Shown here in pieces: positions 14,734 through 25,628 of a stretch of DNA of 27,573 nt. Source of the DNA: Streptomyces sp. NRRL F-6131 (GTDB taxonomy: Bacteria > Actinomycetota > Actinomycetes > Streptomycetales > Streptomycetaceae); NCBI GenBank assembly GCA_000719695.1, contig JOHN01000085.1:1-27573 (forward strand), read 5' to 3'. Position numbers and translations under genes: made by a program. Every line of letters begins with the position of its first letter. The first letter of the stretch is position 1. The notes under the pieces are model-generated. The model was given only the letters and a program-made list of their open reading frames with translations, made no database searches and had not been told where the DNA came from.

Positions 14734-17700
14734 TGCTGGACTCCGTCGACGCGGTGATGGCCGGGCTGCGCGAGAACGACGCCCGCCCCTACGGCCGGCA
14801 GCGGACCGTCACCGCCGAGGAACTCGTCGACGCCGCCGAGCAGTTCGACGACACCGCGGTCCGCTCCATGGCGCTCCTCGAACTCATGGAGGCCTACGAG
14901 TACGACGGCGAGCGGAGCAAGGCCCCGGTCGTCTTCGCCCGCGTCCTCAAGCTCTGGGACACCGACCCGGACAACTTCGGCGAGTGGGCGCGGCAGCAGG
15001 TGTTCTGGCGCTTCAAGTGGGTCGCCACCTCGCTGCTCGGCACCCCCGACGTGCCGCTCACCGCGGTCCGCCGCTGGCAGGAGGAGATGCGCAACCGCTA
15101 CCGCGCCGCCGGGCACGGCCTCCAGCCCTACTACGCCCAGCGCTTCCACCTCGCCGCGCACACCGGTGAGTCCGTCCAGGACGCCTACGAGCTGTGGGCC
15201 GGGCGGCCCCGCACCGAGCTGAGCGACTGCCACGCCTGCGAGGTCCGCGCCCGGGCCGCCCACCTGGTGCGCCAGGGCGACGACGCGGCCGCCCTGGAGG
15301 CCTGGCGGCCGGTGCTGAGCGGCGAGAGCACCTGCGCCGAGGAGCCCTACGTCAGCCACGCGCAGGCGCTGCTGCCGCTGCTGCGCCAGGGCCGGCTGGA
15401 CGAGGCCCGCTCCAGCCACCTGGTCGGCTACCGCTTCGCCCGCGGCAAGAGCGGGCTGGCCAACACGGTCGGCCAGCACATCGAGTTCTGCGCGCTCTCC
15501 GGCAACGAGCCGCGCGGCCTGGAGATCCTCGCCGAGAACCGTGACCTGTTCGGGGTCACCGGCGACCCGATCAGCCGGCTGGAGTTCCTCACCGGCGTCG
15601 AGGTGCTGATCGCCGGCCTCGCCCGGGCCGGCCACGGCGCGCTCGCCGTCAGCGGCCCGCCCGGTGCGAGCTGGACCGTCGACACCCTGCTCGCCCACCT
15701 GCGCACCGAGGCCGACGCCCTCGCCGCCCGCTTCGACGCCCGCAACGGCACCGACGCGGTGGGGGCCCGCCGTCGTGACCGGCTCGCCCGCCGGCCGCTG
15801 CTCGCCGAGCCGCTCGCGCTCGGGGTGCGGGCCGCGGCGGCGCCGGAACTGGCCGCGGTGCCGGTCGTCCCGGCGGTGCCGGTCCGGGAGGCCGAGCCGG
15901 AGCCGGAGGACTTCGTGGCGCTGGTGGTCCGCGCCCGTGAGCTTCAGCTGGTCGGGCACCCCGACGCGGACCGGCTCTGGCGGCGGATCGACGAGCGGTT
16001 CGCCGCCGGGGCCGCCGGTGACGACGACGGCGAGGGCGGTGCTCCGTTCGGGGCCGAGGTGGGTTCGGTCGGGCGGCTGCGCGCCGAACTCGCCGAGCGG
16101 CGGGCGCACGCGGCGCTCGACCGGGGCGCCTGGAAGGAGGCCGCGGCCGAACTGCTGGCCGCCGGGGACCTCTTCGAGCGGGAGGGCCTGGCCGGGCGCG
16201 CGCTGGCGACCCGGACCCGCGCGCTGGTCGCCGAACTCGTCCGGGACGAGGACGAGGCCGCGGACGTCGACGAGCACGCCGACGGAAGCGGGGGCGAGGG
16301 CGCGGACACCGGGGCCGGCGTTCCGGCCGCGACCGGACCGGTCGTCGACTGGGCGGCCCTGGACGCCGCGCTGGCCCGGGCCGAGGAGCTGGCCGCCGCG
16401 CCCGGCGGCCCCGCCCTCACGGACGACGACCACCTGGTCGTGCTCCAGTGCCGCGCCTACGCCGCGCACCACGAACTCGTCCGGGTGCTGCCCGAACCGC
16501 CGGAGCAACCGCCCGCCGAGCAGGCCGGCCGCTTCGCCGCCGCGGTCACCGCCTACCGCACGGAGGCCGCCGCGCGCGGCTCCGTGCGCCGGCTGTCGGT
16601 GGCCCGCCAGTACGCCGCCGACGTCGCCGCCCGGCAGGGCCGGATCGCCGAGGCGGTCGAGGAACTGCGGGCCGTCATCGCCGAGTTGGAGCAGGCCGAG
16701 CAGCCCTGGCACACCCCGCGGGCGTACGGGCTGCTGGGGCAGGCGCTGTTGCAGGACGGCGAGCAGGCCGAGGCCGTGGAGGTGCTCCACCGCGCCCTGG
16801 CGGCGGCGGCCCGCTGGGCCGACGACTCCTACCCGTTCGCCGCCACCTATCTGATGGCCGGGCACGCCAGCGCCCGCCTCGGGGACACCGGTGCGGCGAT
16901 CCGGGCGCTCTCCGAGGCGGCCGGCCGGTTCGACCGCAAGGGCCCGGAGGCCGCCGGGGACGCGGCGCGGACCAGGCTGCAGCTCGCCGACCTGCTGACC
17001 GAGGCCGACCGGCCCGCCGACGCGGTGGCCGTCCTGGAGTCGGTGCTGGCCGAGTCGGTGCTGGCCGACGCCGGCGCCGGACGGCTGGACGGGCGGCTGC
17101 TCGCCCAGGCCCGGCTCGACCTCGCGCGCGGCCTGTACACGCTGGACGAGTACCGGGACGCCGCCGAGGAGTACCTGCGGCTGGCCAGCGTCCTGGAGGA
17201 CTGGACCGAGGACCTCCACCTGCGCACCATGGTCGCCGCGGAGGCGGCCGTCGCGCTGGCCCTCGCCGACCGCTGGGAGGCCGCGCACGCGGCCAGGGCC
17301 CGGGCGCTCGCCGCGCACGAGCAGTGGCCGCAGGCCGGTCCGGTCGCCGGGATGCTGCGGCAGTTCGCCCGGCTCACCGTGCAGCACGAGGGCGCGGACG
17401 GGCTGGAGCCGGCGCTCGCCCGGCTGGCCGAGGCGGACGCCGTGCGGGAGCGGACGGAGCGCACCGAGCCCGGGGCCGAGACCTGGTACCCGCGCGCCGC
17501 CGTCCACTACGAGCGGGCCCGCGTCTACGCGGTGGCGGACCGCTACGAGGAGGCGCTGGCCGAGGCCGACCGGGCGATCGCCGCGTACGAGGAGGGCGGC
17601 GAGCAGGCCGAGACCCCGCGCGCCGAGGCCGTCCGGCTGGCCGCGCTGATCGAGGGCACCGACCTCGGGCGTCGCGCGGAAGCCCGGGAGCGGCTCGCCG

Positions 17701-17783
17701 CCGCCGTCGAGCGGTGCCGCCGGTACGGGTTGGAGGAGGCGGCGGGGATCCTCGCCGACCTGCGGGAGCGGCTCGCGGACTGA
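14733..17783 (+). CDS. large tetratricopeptide-repeat protein coupled to HSP90
   Basis: This is a 1016-residue, almost fully helical soluble protein made of TPR-like repeats. Clear repeat units lie in the C-terminal half, such as GRIAEAVEELRAVIAELEQA (~630-650), a following GLLGQALLQDGEQAEAVEVLHRAL unit and YEEALAEADRAIAAYEEGG (~937-955). The N-terminal part has a CHAC pair near residue 165 and a conserved LAARFDARNGT segment near 330. An acidic linker (EDEAADVDEHADGSGG) divides the protein near 505-520. ATG 14733 shares its A with the TGA of the HSP90 gene and has AAGGAGG four bases upstream. TPR proteins serve as partners for HSP90 in eukaryotes, so a client adaptor or co-chaperone role is a reasonable inference. 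No enzymatic domain is visible. Confidence 0.85.
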   Translation: MLDSVDAVMAGLRENDARPYGRQRTVTAEELVDAAEQFDDTAVRSMALLELMEAYEYDGERSKAPVVFARVLKLWDTDPDNFGEWARQQVFWRFKWVATSLLGTPDVPLTAVRRWQEEMRNRYRAAGHGLQPYYAQRFHLAAHTGESVQDAYELWAGRPRTELSDCHACEVRARAAHLVRQGDDAAALEAWRPVLSGESTCAEEPYVSHAQALLPLLRQGRLDEARSSHLVGYRFARGKSGLANTVGQHIEFCALSGNEPRGLEILAENRDLFGVTGDPISRLEFLTGVEVLIAGLARAGHGALAVSGPPGASWTVDTLLAHLRTEADALAARFDARNGTDAVGARRRDRLARRPLLAEPLALGVRAAAAPELAAVPVVPAVPVREAEPEPEDFVALVVRARELQLVGHPDADRLWRRIDERFAAGAAGDDDGEGGAPFGAEVGSVGRLRAELAERRAHAALDRGAWKEAAAELLAAGDLFEREGLAGRALATRTRALVAELVRDEDEAADVDEHADGSGGEGADTGAGVPAATGPVVDWAALDAALARAEELAAAPGGPALTDDDHLVVLQCRAYAAHHELVRVLPEPPEQPPAEQAGRFAAAVTAYRTEAAARGSVRRLSVARQYAADVAARQGRIAEAVEELRAVIAELEQAEQPWHTPRAYGLLGQALLQDGEQAEAVEVLHRALAAAARWADDSYPFAATYLMAGHASARLGDTGAAIRALSEAAGRFDRKGPEAAGDAARTRLQLADLLTEADRPADAVAVLESVLAESVLADAGAGRLDGRLLAQARLDLARGLYTLDEYRDAAEEYLRLASVLEDWTEDLHLRTMVAAEAAVALALADRWEAAHAARARALAAHEQWPQAGPVAGMLRQFARLTVQHEGADGLEPALARLAEADAVRERTERTEPGAETWYPRAAVHYERARVYAVADRYEEALAEADRAIAAYEEGGEQAETPRAEAVRLAALIEGTDLGRRAEARERLAAAVERCRRYGLEEAAGILADLRERLAD

Positions 17784-17792
17784 CGGGGGCGA

Positions 17793-17828
17793 GACGGTGG
17801 GGGCGGGCTCCGGGCCCGCCCCACCGTC
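17793..17828 (+). terminator. terminator after the TPR gene
   Basis: Arms 17793-17808 and 17814-17828 pair over 15 bp with one bulged G and a 5-base loop, 10 bases after the stop codon. It closes the HSP90-TPR operon. Confidence 0.8.
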
Positions 17829-17903
17829 CTCCGCGTGCGATCCGGCGGCGGGCTCCCGTTGCCGGTCCGGCCCGTCGAGCCGCCGGACACCCGCTGTGGG
17901 ACC

Positions 17904-17918
17904 TAGAGTTGACGGGTG
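17904..17918 (+). promoter_or_regulatory. leaderless promoter -10 box and GTG start
   Basis: TAGAGT (17904-17909) fits TAnnnT and is followed by exactly six bases before GTG 17916. This spacing is the hallmark of leaderless transcripts in Streptomyces, where transcription starts at the start codon. No clear -35 and no Shine-Dalgarno sequence are present. Confidence 0.6.
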
Positions 17919-20033
17919 GCCGAAGAGACGTGGAACAGGGTGGACGGGCGGGTGCGGGCCGGGTCCATCGTGCAGGCGGGGTCCGTCGGGGAGTTGCACG
18001 TGCACCAGGCGGCCGTGCGGGACGCCGCCGTGCCCTGCCAGCTGCCGCCGGCCCTCGCGCACTTCGAGGACCGGACCGAGGAGCGGGCCAGGGTGCTGGC
18101 GGCGCTCGCCGCCGGGCCGGGCGACGGCGGAGGGCCGCTGGTCGTGGCCCTCAGCGGCATGGGCGGCATCGGTAAGACCGCGCTCGGCTTCGAACTCGCC
18201 CGCGCCCTGCTGGCCCACTGCCCGGACGGCGCCCTGCACGTCGACCTCGACGACCTGCGGCGGGACGGCGCCGTCGAGACCGCCGACGCCCTCGGCGACC
18301 TGCTGCGCGCACTCGACCCGGACGCCCGGCCCGAGCCCGAACTGCGCGGCCGGGCCCGCCAGTACTGGACCGCCACCCAGGCGCGACGGCTGGTCGTCGT
18401 GGTCGACAACGCCCGCAGCGGCGCCGAACTGCGGCCCCTGGTGCCCGCCTCCGCCGCGAGCGTGGTCATCGTCGCCAGCCACGGGCCGCTGTACGACCTC
18501 GACGGCGTCCGTCTCGTCGAACTGCCGCTCGGCCCGCTCGGCCCCGAGGACGCCGTCAACCTGCTGCGCCGGATCGTCACCGACGACCGCTCCGCCGCCG
18601 ACCGGCTCGCCGCCGACCCCGAGGCGGCCGCCGAACTCGCCCGCCGCTGCGCCGGCCTGCCCGCCGCGCTGTACGTCGCCGGGCGCTGGGTCCGTCGCCA
18701 TCGGCGCCGCGAACTCCGCCGACTCGTCGAGGAGTTGACCGGCGAACTCGACCGGGAGGGAGTGCCCGTGGTGGAGGCGGTCTGGGACGCGGCGTACGCG
18801 AGCCTCGGCCCCGGGGCGGCCCGGCTCTACCGGCTGCTGCCGCACCACCCCGCTCCCGTGGTGGGCGACCACGCCGCCGCCGCGCTGCTCGACACCGACC
18901 CCGACCGGGCCGCCGACGCGCTCGACGAACTCGACACCGCCGGGCTGCTGGAACGCCGCCCCGACGGCCTCGGTCTGCACGCCCTGCTGCGCGGGCACGC
19001 GCTGCGGCGGGCGGAGCGGGCGGAAGGGCTGCCGGGAACGGCCGAGGAGGCCGCGCCGGCCCGTCGACGGCTGGTGCGGTGGTACCGGCGGCAGGCCGGC
19101 CGCGCCGACCTGGTCGCCGCCGGCCCCCGGCTGACCGTCTCCGCCCCGGCCGCCGGGGCGCCCGCCCCCGAAGCCGTGCCGGACCTCGAATTCCCGGACG
19201 CCCGGACGGCGTTGCGCTGGCTGGAGGACGAGCGGCTCGCCCTCTACGGCTGTGTGCGGATCGCCGCCGAGGACGGGCTCGACGAGGAGGCGGTGGCGCT
19301 CTGCGAGGCACTCTGGACGCACTTCCTCGACCACCGGCACTACGCCGACGTCATCGAGGCCTTCGGTCGGGGCGTGGCCGCCGCCGTCCGGGCCGAACGG
19401 CTCGCCGCGACCGTCCGGATGCGCTGCCAGCTGGCCCGCCCGCTCTGGGAACAGCGCCGCTACCCGGAGGCCGCCGAGGAGTTGAGGCTGGCCGTCAACG
19501 GCGCCCGACTGCTCGGCGACTCCCCGGAGGCCCGCAAACTCCGCGCCTCCGCCGTGGAGTTCCGCGGCAAGCTCGCCTCGGTGCGCGGCGACTGGGCGGC
19601 GGCCGTCCCGGACTTCGAGGCGGCGCGGGAGGAACACCTGGCCATCGGCAACACCTACGGCGCCATGCTGCAGACCTATCTGCTCGGCCGCGCCGCCGTC
19701 GCGCTCGGCGAACTCCCGCGCGCCGTGGAACTGTTGAACGAGGCGCACACCACCGCGAGCGCGCTCGGCCGGGAGCGCATGACCGCCCGGACCGGCTTCG
19801 AGCTGGGCGGCGCCCTCCGGGCGGCCGGCCGTGCGGCGGAGGCCGTGCACCTCTACGAGGCGGCACTGACCGCCGCCCGTGAACGGCGCTCGGCCGGCGA
19901 CGAACTGCGGGTGCTGGAAGCGCTGGTGGTGCTCAGCGAGGAGACCGGCGACACCGCGGGCGCGGTCGGCTACCGGGCCGCCGTCGAGGCGCTGCGCGGC
20001 CCGGACGGGGACGGCGGCGCGCCGATCGCCTGA
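17916..20033 (+). CDS. STAND/NB-ARC-like ATPase with TPR sensor region
   Basis: This 705-residue soluble signalling ATPase has the layout of bacterial STAND proteins. The N-terminus [17 protein letters not shown] (14-30) is a short beta-rich VQAG motif seen in many actinobacterial regulators and defence-type NTPases. The P-loop GMGGIGKT is at 81-88, Walker [10 protein letters not shown] at 158-166, and [15 protein letters not shown] (~247-261) matches the GxP region of NB-ARC domains. A winged-helix-like part follows, then TPRs from about residue 440 to 695. No N-terminal effector domain (TIR, nuclease, protease) is visible, so its output is unknown. GTG 17916 is likely leaderless. It converges with the next gene across only 25 bp, with no hairpin. 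It could be a regulator, part of secondary-metabolism control, or an immunity sensor. Confidence 0.83.
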   Translation: MAEETWNRVDGRVRAGSIVQAGSVGELHVHQAAVRDAAVPCQLPPALAHFEDRTEERARVLAALAAGPGDGGGPLVVALSGMGGIGKTALGFELARALLAHCPDGALHVDLDDLRRDGAVETADALGDLLRALDPDARPEPELRGRARQYWTATQARRLVVVVDNARSGAELRPLVPASAASVVIVASHGPLYDLDGVRLVELPLGPLGPEDAVNLLRRIVTDDRSAADRLAADPEAAAELARRCAGLPAALYVAGRWVRRHRRRELRRLVEELTGELDREGVPVVEAVWDAAYASLGPGAARLYRLLPHHPAPVVGDHAAAALLDTDPDRAADALDELDTAGLLERRPDGLGLHALLRGHALRRAERAEGLPGTAEEAAPARRRLVRWYRRQAGRADLVAAGPRLTVSAPAAGAPAPEAVPDLEFPDARTALRWLEDERLALYGCVRIAAEDGLDEEAVALCEALWTHFLDHRHYADVIEAFGRGVAAAVRAERLAATVRMRCQLARPLWEQRRYPEAAEELRLAVNGARLLGDSPEARKLRASAVEFRGKLASVRGDWAAAVPDFEAAREEHLAIGNTYGAMLQTYLLGRAAVALGELPRAVELLNEAHTTASALGRERMTARTGFELGGALRAAGRAAEAVHLYEAALTAARERRSAGDELRVLEALVVLSEETGDTAGAVGYRAAVEALRGPDGDGGAPIA

Positions 20034-20058
20034 CGGGGGCGGCGAACCGGGCGAGGTC

Positions 20059-21915
<1,857 letters not shown>

Positions 21916-21993
21916 GGTCCGGAGCGCCGTGTCGAGCGGCGTCGAGGGGGCGCTCGGACGGCTCGGGGTGGTGCTGGGGCGCGGGCGCGGGCA

Positions 21994-22007
21994 TAGGGGC
22001 GATGGTA
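21994..22007 (-). promoter_or_regulatory. possible leaderless start upstream of the repeat tract
   Basis: On the minus strand TACCAT (22007-22002) fits TAnnnT and lies 7 bases before ATG 21994. Translation from this ATG runs into the repeat tract but leaves it out of frame with the GT-B body, stopping at 21518. It would be in frame after loss of one repeat or gain of two. The match is short and could be chance. Confidence 0.35.
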
Positions 22008-22085
22008 ACCGGCGGGCCGCCGCCGGGGCGCCGGACTCCGTCGGTCCCGCGCGGCAGCCGACCCTGCGGGCCGGGGAGCGGGGGC

Positions 22086-22101
22086 GCCCCGGTACCGGGG
22101 C
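22086..22101 (-). terminator. 16-bp palindrome after the LysR gene
   Basis: GCCCCGGTACCGGGGC is a perfect palindrome 13 bases past the LysR stop on the minus strand, next to a second palindrome GGGGCGCCCC (22081-22090). It could act as a terminator between LysR and the GT-B gene; the missing loop makes this uncertain. Confidence 0.4.
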
Positions 22102-22114
22102 GGAGGCGGCCCGG

Positions 22115-23053
22115 TCAGCGCGGGGCGGTGGACCGCCCGAGGTCGCCCCGGCTGTTGCCGACCACCGGGCCGTCGCCGACCACCGGGCCGTTGCGGACCG
22201 CCGTCAGCAGGCCCGTGACCGCCGGGGACCACGGCCGCCCCGTCGGGCCGGTCAGGGTCAGCGTGCGGTGCGCGGCCGGCCGGATCGGCACCAGGACGCA
22301 GTCGGCCGGCAGCATCGGCTGGGCCAGTGCCGGCATGACCGAGACGCCCACCCCGGCGTGCACCATGCCGATCAGCGTGTTGAGGTCCCGGATCCGGTGC
22401 CGGGGCGCGAAACGGACGCCCGCGCGGCGGTAGGCGTCCCGGATGTGCCGCTCGCAGCCGCCCTCCGAGAGCAGGAAGTCGTCGTCCTCCAGGTCGGCCA
22501 CGTCGACGGTCGCCTCGCCCGCGAGCGGGTGGTCGCGGCGGAGCAGCGCGTGCATCGAGTCCGAGCCGAGCGGGACCGCGCCCGGCGGCGCCGGGTCGGC
22601 GTCCACCAGGACCGCCGCGTCCACCGTGCCGGCCTCCAGCCAGACGGCCAGTTCGTCGTCCTCGCCCTCGAAGACGCGCACGGTCAGCCGGGGGTGTTCG
22701 GCCCGCCAGTCGCGCAGCAGCCCGGGCAGCAGTCCCTGGCAGACGGTGGTCGGCGCGGCCAGCCGGACCGTGCCGGTCAGCCCGCCGGAGTGGCGCTCGG
22801 CGATCGCCCGGACCGAGCCGGCGGAGGCGACCGCCGTCCGGGCGTGCGGCAGGATCCGTTCGCCCAGCGGGGTCGGCCGGGCCGGTGTGCCGCGGTGCAG
22901 GACGGGTGCGCCCAGCACGCGTTCCAGGGCGGCCACCGCGTGGGAGACCGCCGACTGGCTCACGCCGAGTTCGACCGCCGCCGACCCGAAGCCGCCGGTG
23001 TCCGCCACCGCGACCAGCGCCCTGAGCTGGGCGAGGTTCACCTCCCGGGCCAT
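22115..23053 (-). CDS. LysR-family transcriptional regulator
   Basis: This 312-residue DNA-binding regulator has the standard LysR layout. A winged helix-turn-helix lies at residues 5-63, with the recognition region GFGSAAVELGVSQSAVSHAVAAL (21-43). An inducer-binding domain (about 90-295) follows, with LTGTVRLAAPTTV at its start and GMVHAGVGVSVMPAL near 240-254. ATG 23053 has GAGGA about 8 bases upstream. It is divergent from the EamA exporter gene, with about 110 bp between, the classic setting of a LysR protein that controls its neighbour and itself. The C-terminus contains a near-exact 18-bp tandem repeat giving GPVVGDGPVVGN. Inducer unknown. Confidence 0.93.
   Translation of the reverse strand: MAREVNLAQLRALVAVADTGGFGSAAVELGVSQSAVSHAVAALERVLGAPVLHRGTPARPTPLGERILPHARTAVASAGSVRAIAERHSGGLTGTVRLAAPTTVCQGLLPGLLRDWRAEHPRLTVRVFEGEDDELAVWLEAGTVDAAVLVDADPAPPGAVPLGSDSMHALLRRDHPLAGEATVDVADLEDDDFLLSEGGCERHIRDAYRRAGVRFAPRHRIRDLNTLIGMVHAGVGVSVMPALAQPMLPADCVLVPIRPAAHRTLTLTGPTGRPWSPAVTGLLTAVRNGPVVGDGPVVGNSRGDLGRSTAPR
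22157..22191. repeat. two-copy 18-bp tandem repeat at the 3' end of the LysR gene
   Basis: GCCGACCACCGGGCCGT occurs at 22157-22173 and 22175-22191. Being a multiple of three, the duplication keeps the reading frame and doubles the peptide GPVVG near the LysR C-terminus, outside the conserved domain. Confidence 0.8.
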
Positions 23054-23174
23054 GAGAGTTCCTCATCCGTGCCGCACCGTCACTTGTTGGACTCATGATC
23101 GGACGGCCCGCCACGCTCTGTCCATCGAGATGCCCCGGCGGTCGGCCGCGGCGGCGGAAGGACGGGTGACCGGG

Positions 23175-24140
23175 ATGCGACGGGGCTGGTGGCCGGGGTT
23201 CGTGGCACTGTCGGCGATCTGGGGCGCGAGCTTCGCCCTGATCAAGGTGGCGGTCGACGCGGGAGTCCCGCCGGTCTGGGTGGCGGCCTGGCGTTGCCTG
23301 CTCGGCGCGGCGGCGCTCTGGGCGGTCCTCGCCGTCCGCCGGGAGGCCGCGCCGCGCGACCTCGCCACCTGGGGGCACAGCGCCGTCGTCGCGGTGCTGC
23401 TCAACGCGGTGCCGTTCGTCCTCTTCTCCTACGGCGAGACCCGGGTCAGTTCGGTGCTCGCCGGGGTGCTGAACGCGACCACCCCGCTGTTCACCCTGCT
23501 CTTCGCGCTCGCCCTCGTGCCCGGCGAGCCCCGCCCGGGGCCGCGCCGGCTCGTCGGGCTGGCCCTCGGCTTCGCGGGGGTGCTCACCGTACTGGGTGTC
23601 CGGCACGGCTCCGGGACCGGTGGCGGTCCCGGCGCCGGCGAAGGCCTCGCGGCCGGTTCCGGTGCGGTGGTCGGCGGGCTCGTCTGCCTGGCCGCGACCT
23701 GCTGCTACGGCGCCGGGTTCGCCTATCTGCGCCGCCACCTGTCGACCCGCCCGCACTCGGCCACCGCCCTGTCCGCCGCCCAGATCACCTGCGCCGGCGC
23801 CGAACTCGCCGTGGCCGCCCCGCTCGCCGCCGGCGCCCCGCACTGGCCCGGCGCCGGGGCGGCCGTCGCCCTGCTCGTCCTCGGCGCGCTCGGCACCGGC
23901 GTCGCCTACATCCTCAACCTCGACCTGGTCCGCACCGCCGGGACGGCCGTCGCCGCCGCGGTCACCTATGTGACCCCGCTCTGGTCGACGGCGCTCGGCG
24001 TGCTGCTCCTCGCCGAGCCGGTCGGCTGGAACACCCTGGTCGGTGGTCTCACCGTGGTCGCCGCCGTCGCGCTCACCCGGCAGCCTGCCGCCGGGGGTGC
24101 CGACGGGCGGGGCCGGAGGGCGCGTCAGCCGGTCGGTTAG
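23175..24140 (+). CDS. EamA-family (DMT superfamily) exporter
   Basis: This 321-residue integral membrane protein has about ten hydrophobic segments arranged as two EamA repeats. The first repeat begins WWPGFVALSAIWGASFALIKVAV; the second covers roughly residues 150-305 and includes the typical GTGVAYILNLDLVRTAG and VTYVTPLWSTALGVLLLAEPV. Such proteins export amino acids, nucleosides or other metabolites; the substrate cannot be read here. ATG 23175 starts just before the first membrane segment, with GGAAGGA 12 bases upstream. GTG 23166 and ATG 23130 are in-frame alternatives. It is divergent from a LysR gene that probably controls it. Its TAG stop is also the first half of a likely -10 box of the histidine kinase gene downstream. 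Confidence 0.9.
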   Translation: MRRGWWPGFVALSAIWGASFALIKVAVDAGVPPVWVAAWRCLLGAAALWAVLAVRREAAPRDLATWGHSAVVAVLLNAVPFVLFSYGETRVSSVLAGVLNATTPLFTLLFALALVPGEPRPGPRRLVGLALGFAGVLTVLGVRHGSGTGGGPGAGEGLAAGSGAVVGGLVCLAATCCYGAGFAYLRRHLSTRPHSATALSAAQITCAGAELAVAAPLAAGAPHWPGAGAAVALLVLGALGTGVAYILNLDLVRTAGTAVAAAVTYVTPLWSTALGVLLLAEPVGWNTLVGGLTVVAAVALTRQPAAGGADGRGRRARQPVG

Positions 24141-24152
24141 GGTGGGTCGATG
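24138..24152 (+). promoter_or_regulatory. leaderless promoter of the two-component pair
   Basis: TAGGGT (24138-24143) fits TAnnnT and is followed by exactly six bases before ATG 24150. This is the leaderless arrangement. The TAG of this box is the stop codon of the EamA gene, so the kinase can be transcribed on its own. No clear Shine-Dalgarno sequence is present for the ATG. Confidence 0.65.
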
Positions 24153-25628
24153 GGCACGGGGTGGGCGACGGTCGAGGACACCGGGACGGGGACGGCCGGG
24201 GAAGGTCCGGCCGGCGAAGGGCCGGTCGGGGACGACTCGACGGGGGCGGACCCGGTCGAGGAGGGCCCGACCCCGGCGGACCCGCCCGCGGTGGCCGTGC
24301 AGGCCGCGCTGCGCGAGCACCCGCTCCGCTTCCCGTTCACCCGCGACTCGCTGCGCTGCTGGGCCTACCTGTCCAGCGGCGCCGTGCTGGGCCTGCTGGT
24401 GACCGTGCTCCTGGTCGCCCTCGCCGCGCTCGGCCTCGGGCTCTCGGTGGTCGGCGTCGGCCTGCCACTGCTCCTCGCCGTCGCCCTCGCCGGCCTGCCG
24501 GTCGGCGCCCTGGAGCGCCGTCGGCTCCGGCTCGTCGAACCGACCCCGGTGCCCGACCCGCACCGCGCGCTCCCCGGGGTCGGCCGCCGCGCCCGCCTCC
24601 GCACCCGGCTGCGCGAACGCGCGACCTGGCGGGCCCTCGCCCACACCCTGCTGGTGGCCCCGCCGCTCACCGCCGCCGGGATCGGCCTGACCGCCCTGCT
24701 GCTGTTCTCCGCGGCCCTGGTCGTCAGCCCCGTGGTGGTCTGGGTGCTCGCGCCCGAGACCGTCATGCTGATCCCCGGCCATGTCGTGCCCGGACCGCTC
24801 CACGCGCTCCCGGCCACCGCCGTCGGCCTGGCCGGGCTGCTGCTCGGCAGCTACGCCGGGGTGCTGCTCGCCACCGCCCACGTCCGGCTGGCCCGGCTGC
24901 TGCTCGGGCCCCGCGAGGAGGACCCCGGCCACCAGGTGCTCGAACTGACGCGCTCCCGGGCCCGGTTGGTGGACGCCTTCGAGGCGGAGCGCCGCCGCAT
25001 CGAACGCGATCTGCACGACGGCGCCCAGCAACAGCTCGTCGCCCTCACCATGACCCTCGGCCTCGCCGCCCACGAACTGCGCACGCACACCGCCGCCGCG
25101 GCACCGGTCGAGCCCGTCCCGCCGGGCCGTGGCGGCGGTGCGTCCGGCGAGGCGCTGCCCGCGGTGCTCGCGCTGGTCGACCGGGCGCGCGGCGAGGCCC
25201 GGCAGGCGCTGGAGCAACTGCGCGACCTGGTCCGCGGCATCCACCCGCAGGTGCTCACCGACCACGGCCTGGCCGCCGCCGTCGCCGAGGTGGCGCAGCG
25301 TCACCCGGTCCCCGTCGAGCTGGACCTCGACCTGCCCGGGCGGCTGCCCGCCCCGGTCGAGAGCACCGCCTACTTCACCGTCACCGAGGCACTCACCAAT
25401 GCCGCCAAGCACAGCGGCGCCACCGCCGTCACCGTCCACGGCAGGGTGGTGGACGGTCGGCTGGTGGTCCAGGTGACCGACGACGGCCGTGGCGGGGCCG
25501 ACCCGGCCGCCGGGGCCGGCCTCCAGGGACTGGCCGACCGGGTGGCGATCCTGAGAGGACGACTGATGGTGACGAGTCCGACCGGCGGGCCGACCAGGCT
25601 CCGGCTGGAGGTGCCGTGCTCCGGCTAG
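24150..25628 (+). CDS. NarL-type sensor histidine kinase
   Basis: This membrane sensor kinase of 492 residues pairs with the next gene. Residues 1-50 are an acidic, Gly/Pro-rich cytosolic tail. Four membrane segments follow at about 72-95, 98-117, 170-200 and 223-245, in the layout of the actinobacterial kinase 'sensor' domain. The HisKA_3 dimerisation helix has ERRRIERDLHDGAQQQ with phosphorylated His near 289. The ATPase domain has TEALTNAAKH (N box, ~411-420), VTDDGRGGAD (G1, ~441-450) and GLQGLADRVAILRG (G2, ~456-469). The stimulus is unknown, with no extracellular domain of note. Start is ATG 24150, probably leaderless. Its stop overlaps the regulator start by 13 bp. Confidence 0.92.
   Translation: MGTGWATVEDTGTGTAGEGPAGEGPVGDDSTGADPVEEGPTPADPPAVAVQAALREHPLRFPFTRDSLRCWAYLSSGAVLGLLVTVLLVALAALGLGLSVVGVGLPLLLAVALAGLPVGALERRRLRLVEPTPVPDPHRALPGVGRRARLRTRLRERATWRALAHTLLVAPPLTAAGIGLTALLLFSAALVVSPVVVWVLAPETVMLIPGHVVPGPLHALPATAVGLAGLLLGSYAGVLLATAHVRLARLLLGPREEDPGHQVLELTRSRARLVDAFEAERRRIERDLHDGAQQQLVALTMTLGLAAHELRTHTAAAAPVEPVPPGRGGGASGEALPAVLALVDRARGEARQALEQLRDLVRGIHPQVLTDHGLAAAVAEVAQRHPVPVELDLDLPGRLPAPVESTAYFTVTEALTNAAKHSGATAVTVHGRVVDGRLVVQVTDDGRGGADPAAGAGLQGLADRVAILRGRLMVTSPTGGPTRLRLEVPCSG

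Noticed and set aside
14682..19850. A 1722-codon open frame on the minus strand
   Set aside because: It is antisense to the TPR and STAND genes, which have clear motifs and good starts. Its translation is Gly/Val/Gln/Arg-rich with no domain, as is usual opposite high-GC coding DNA.
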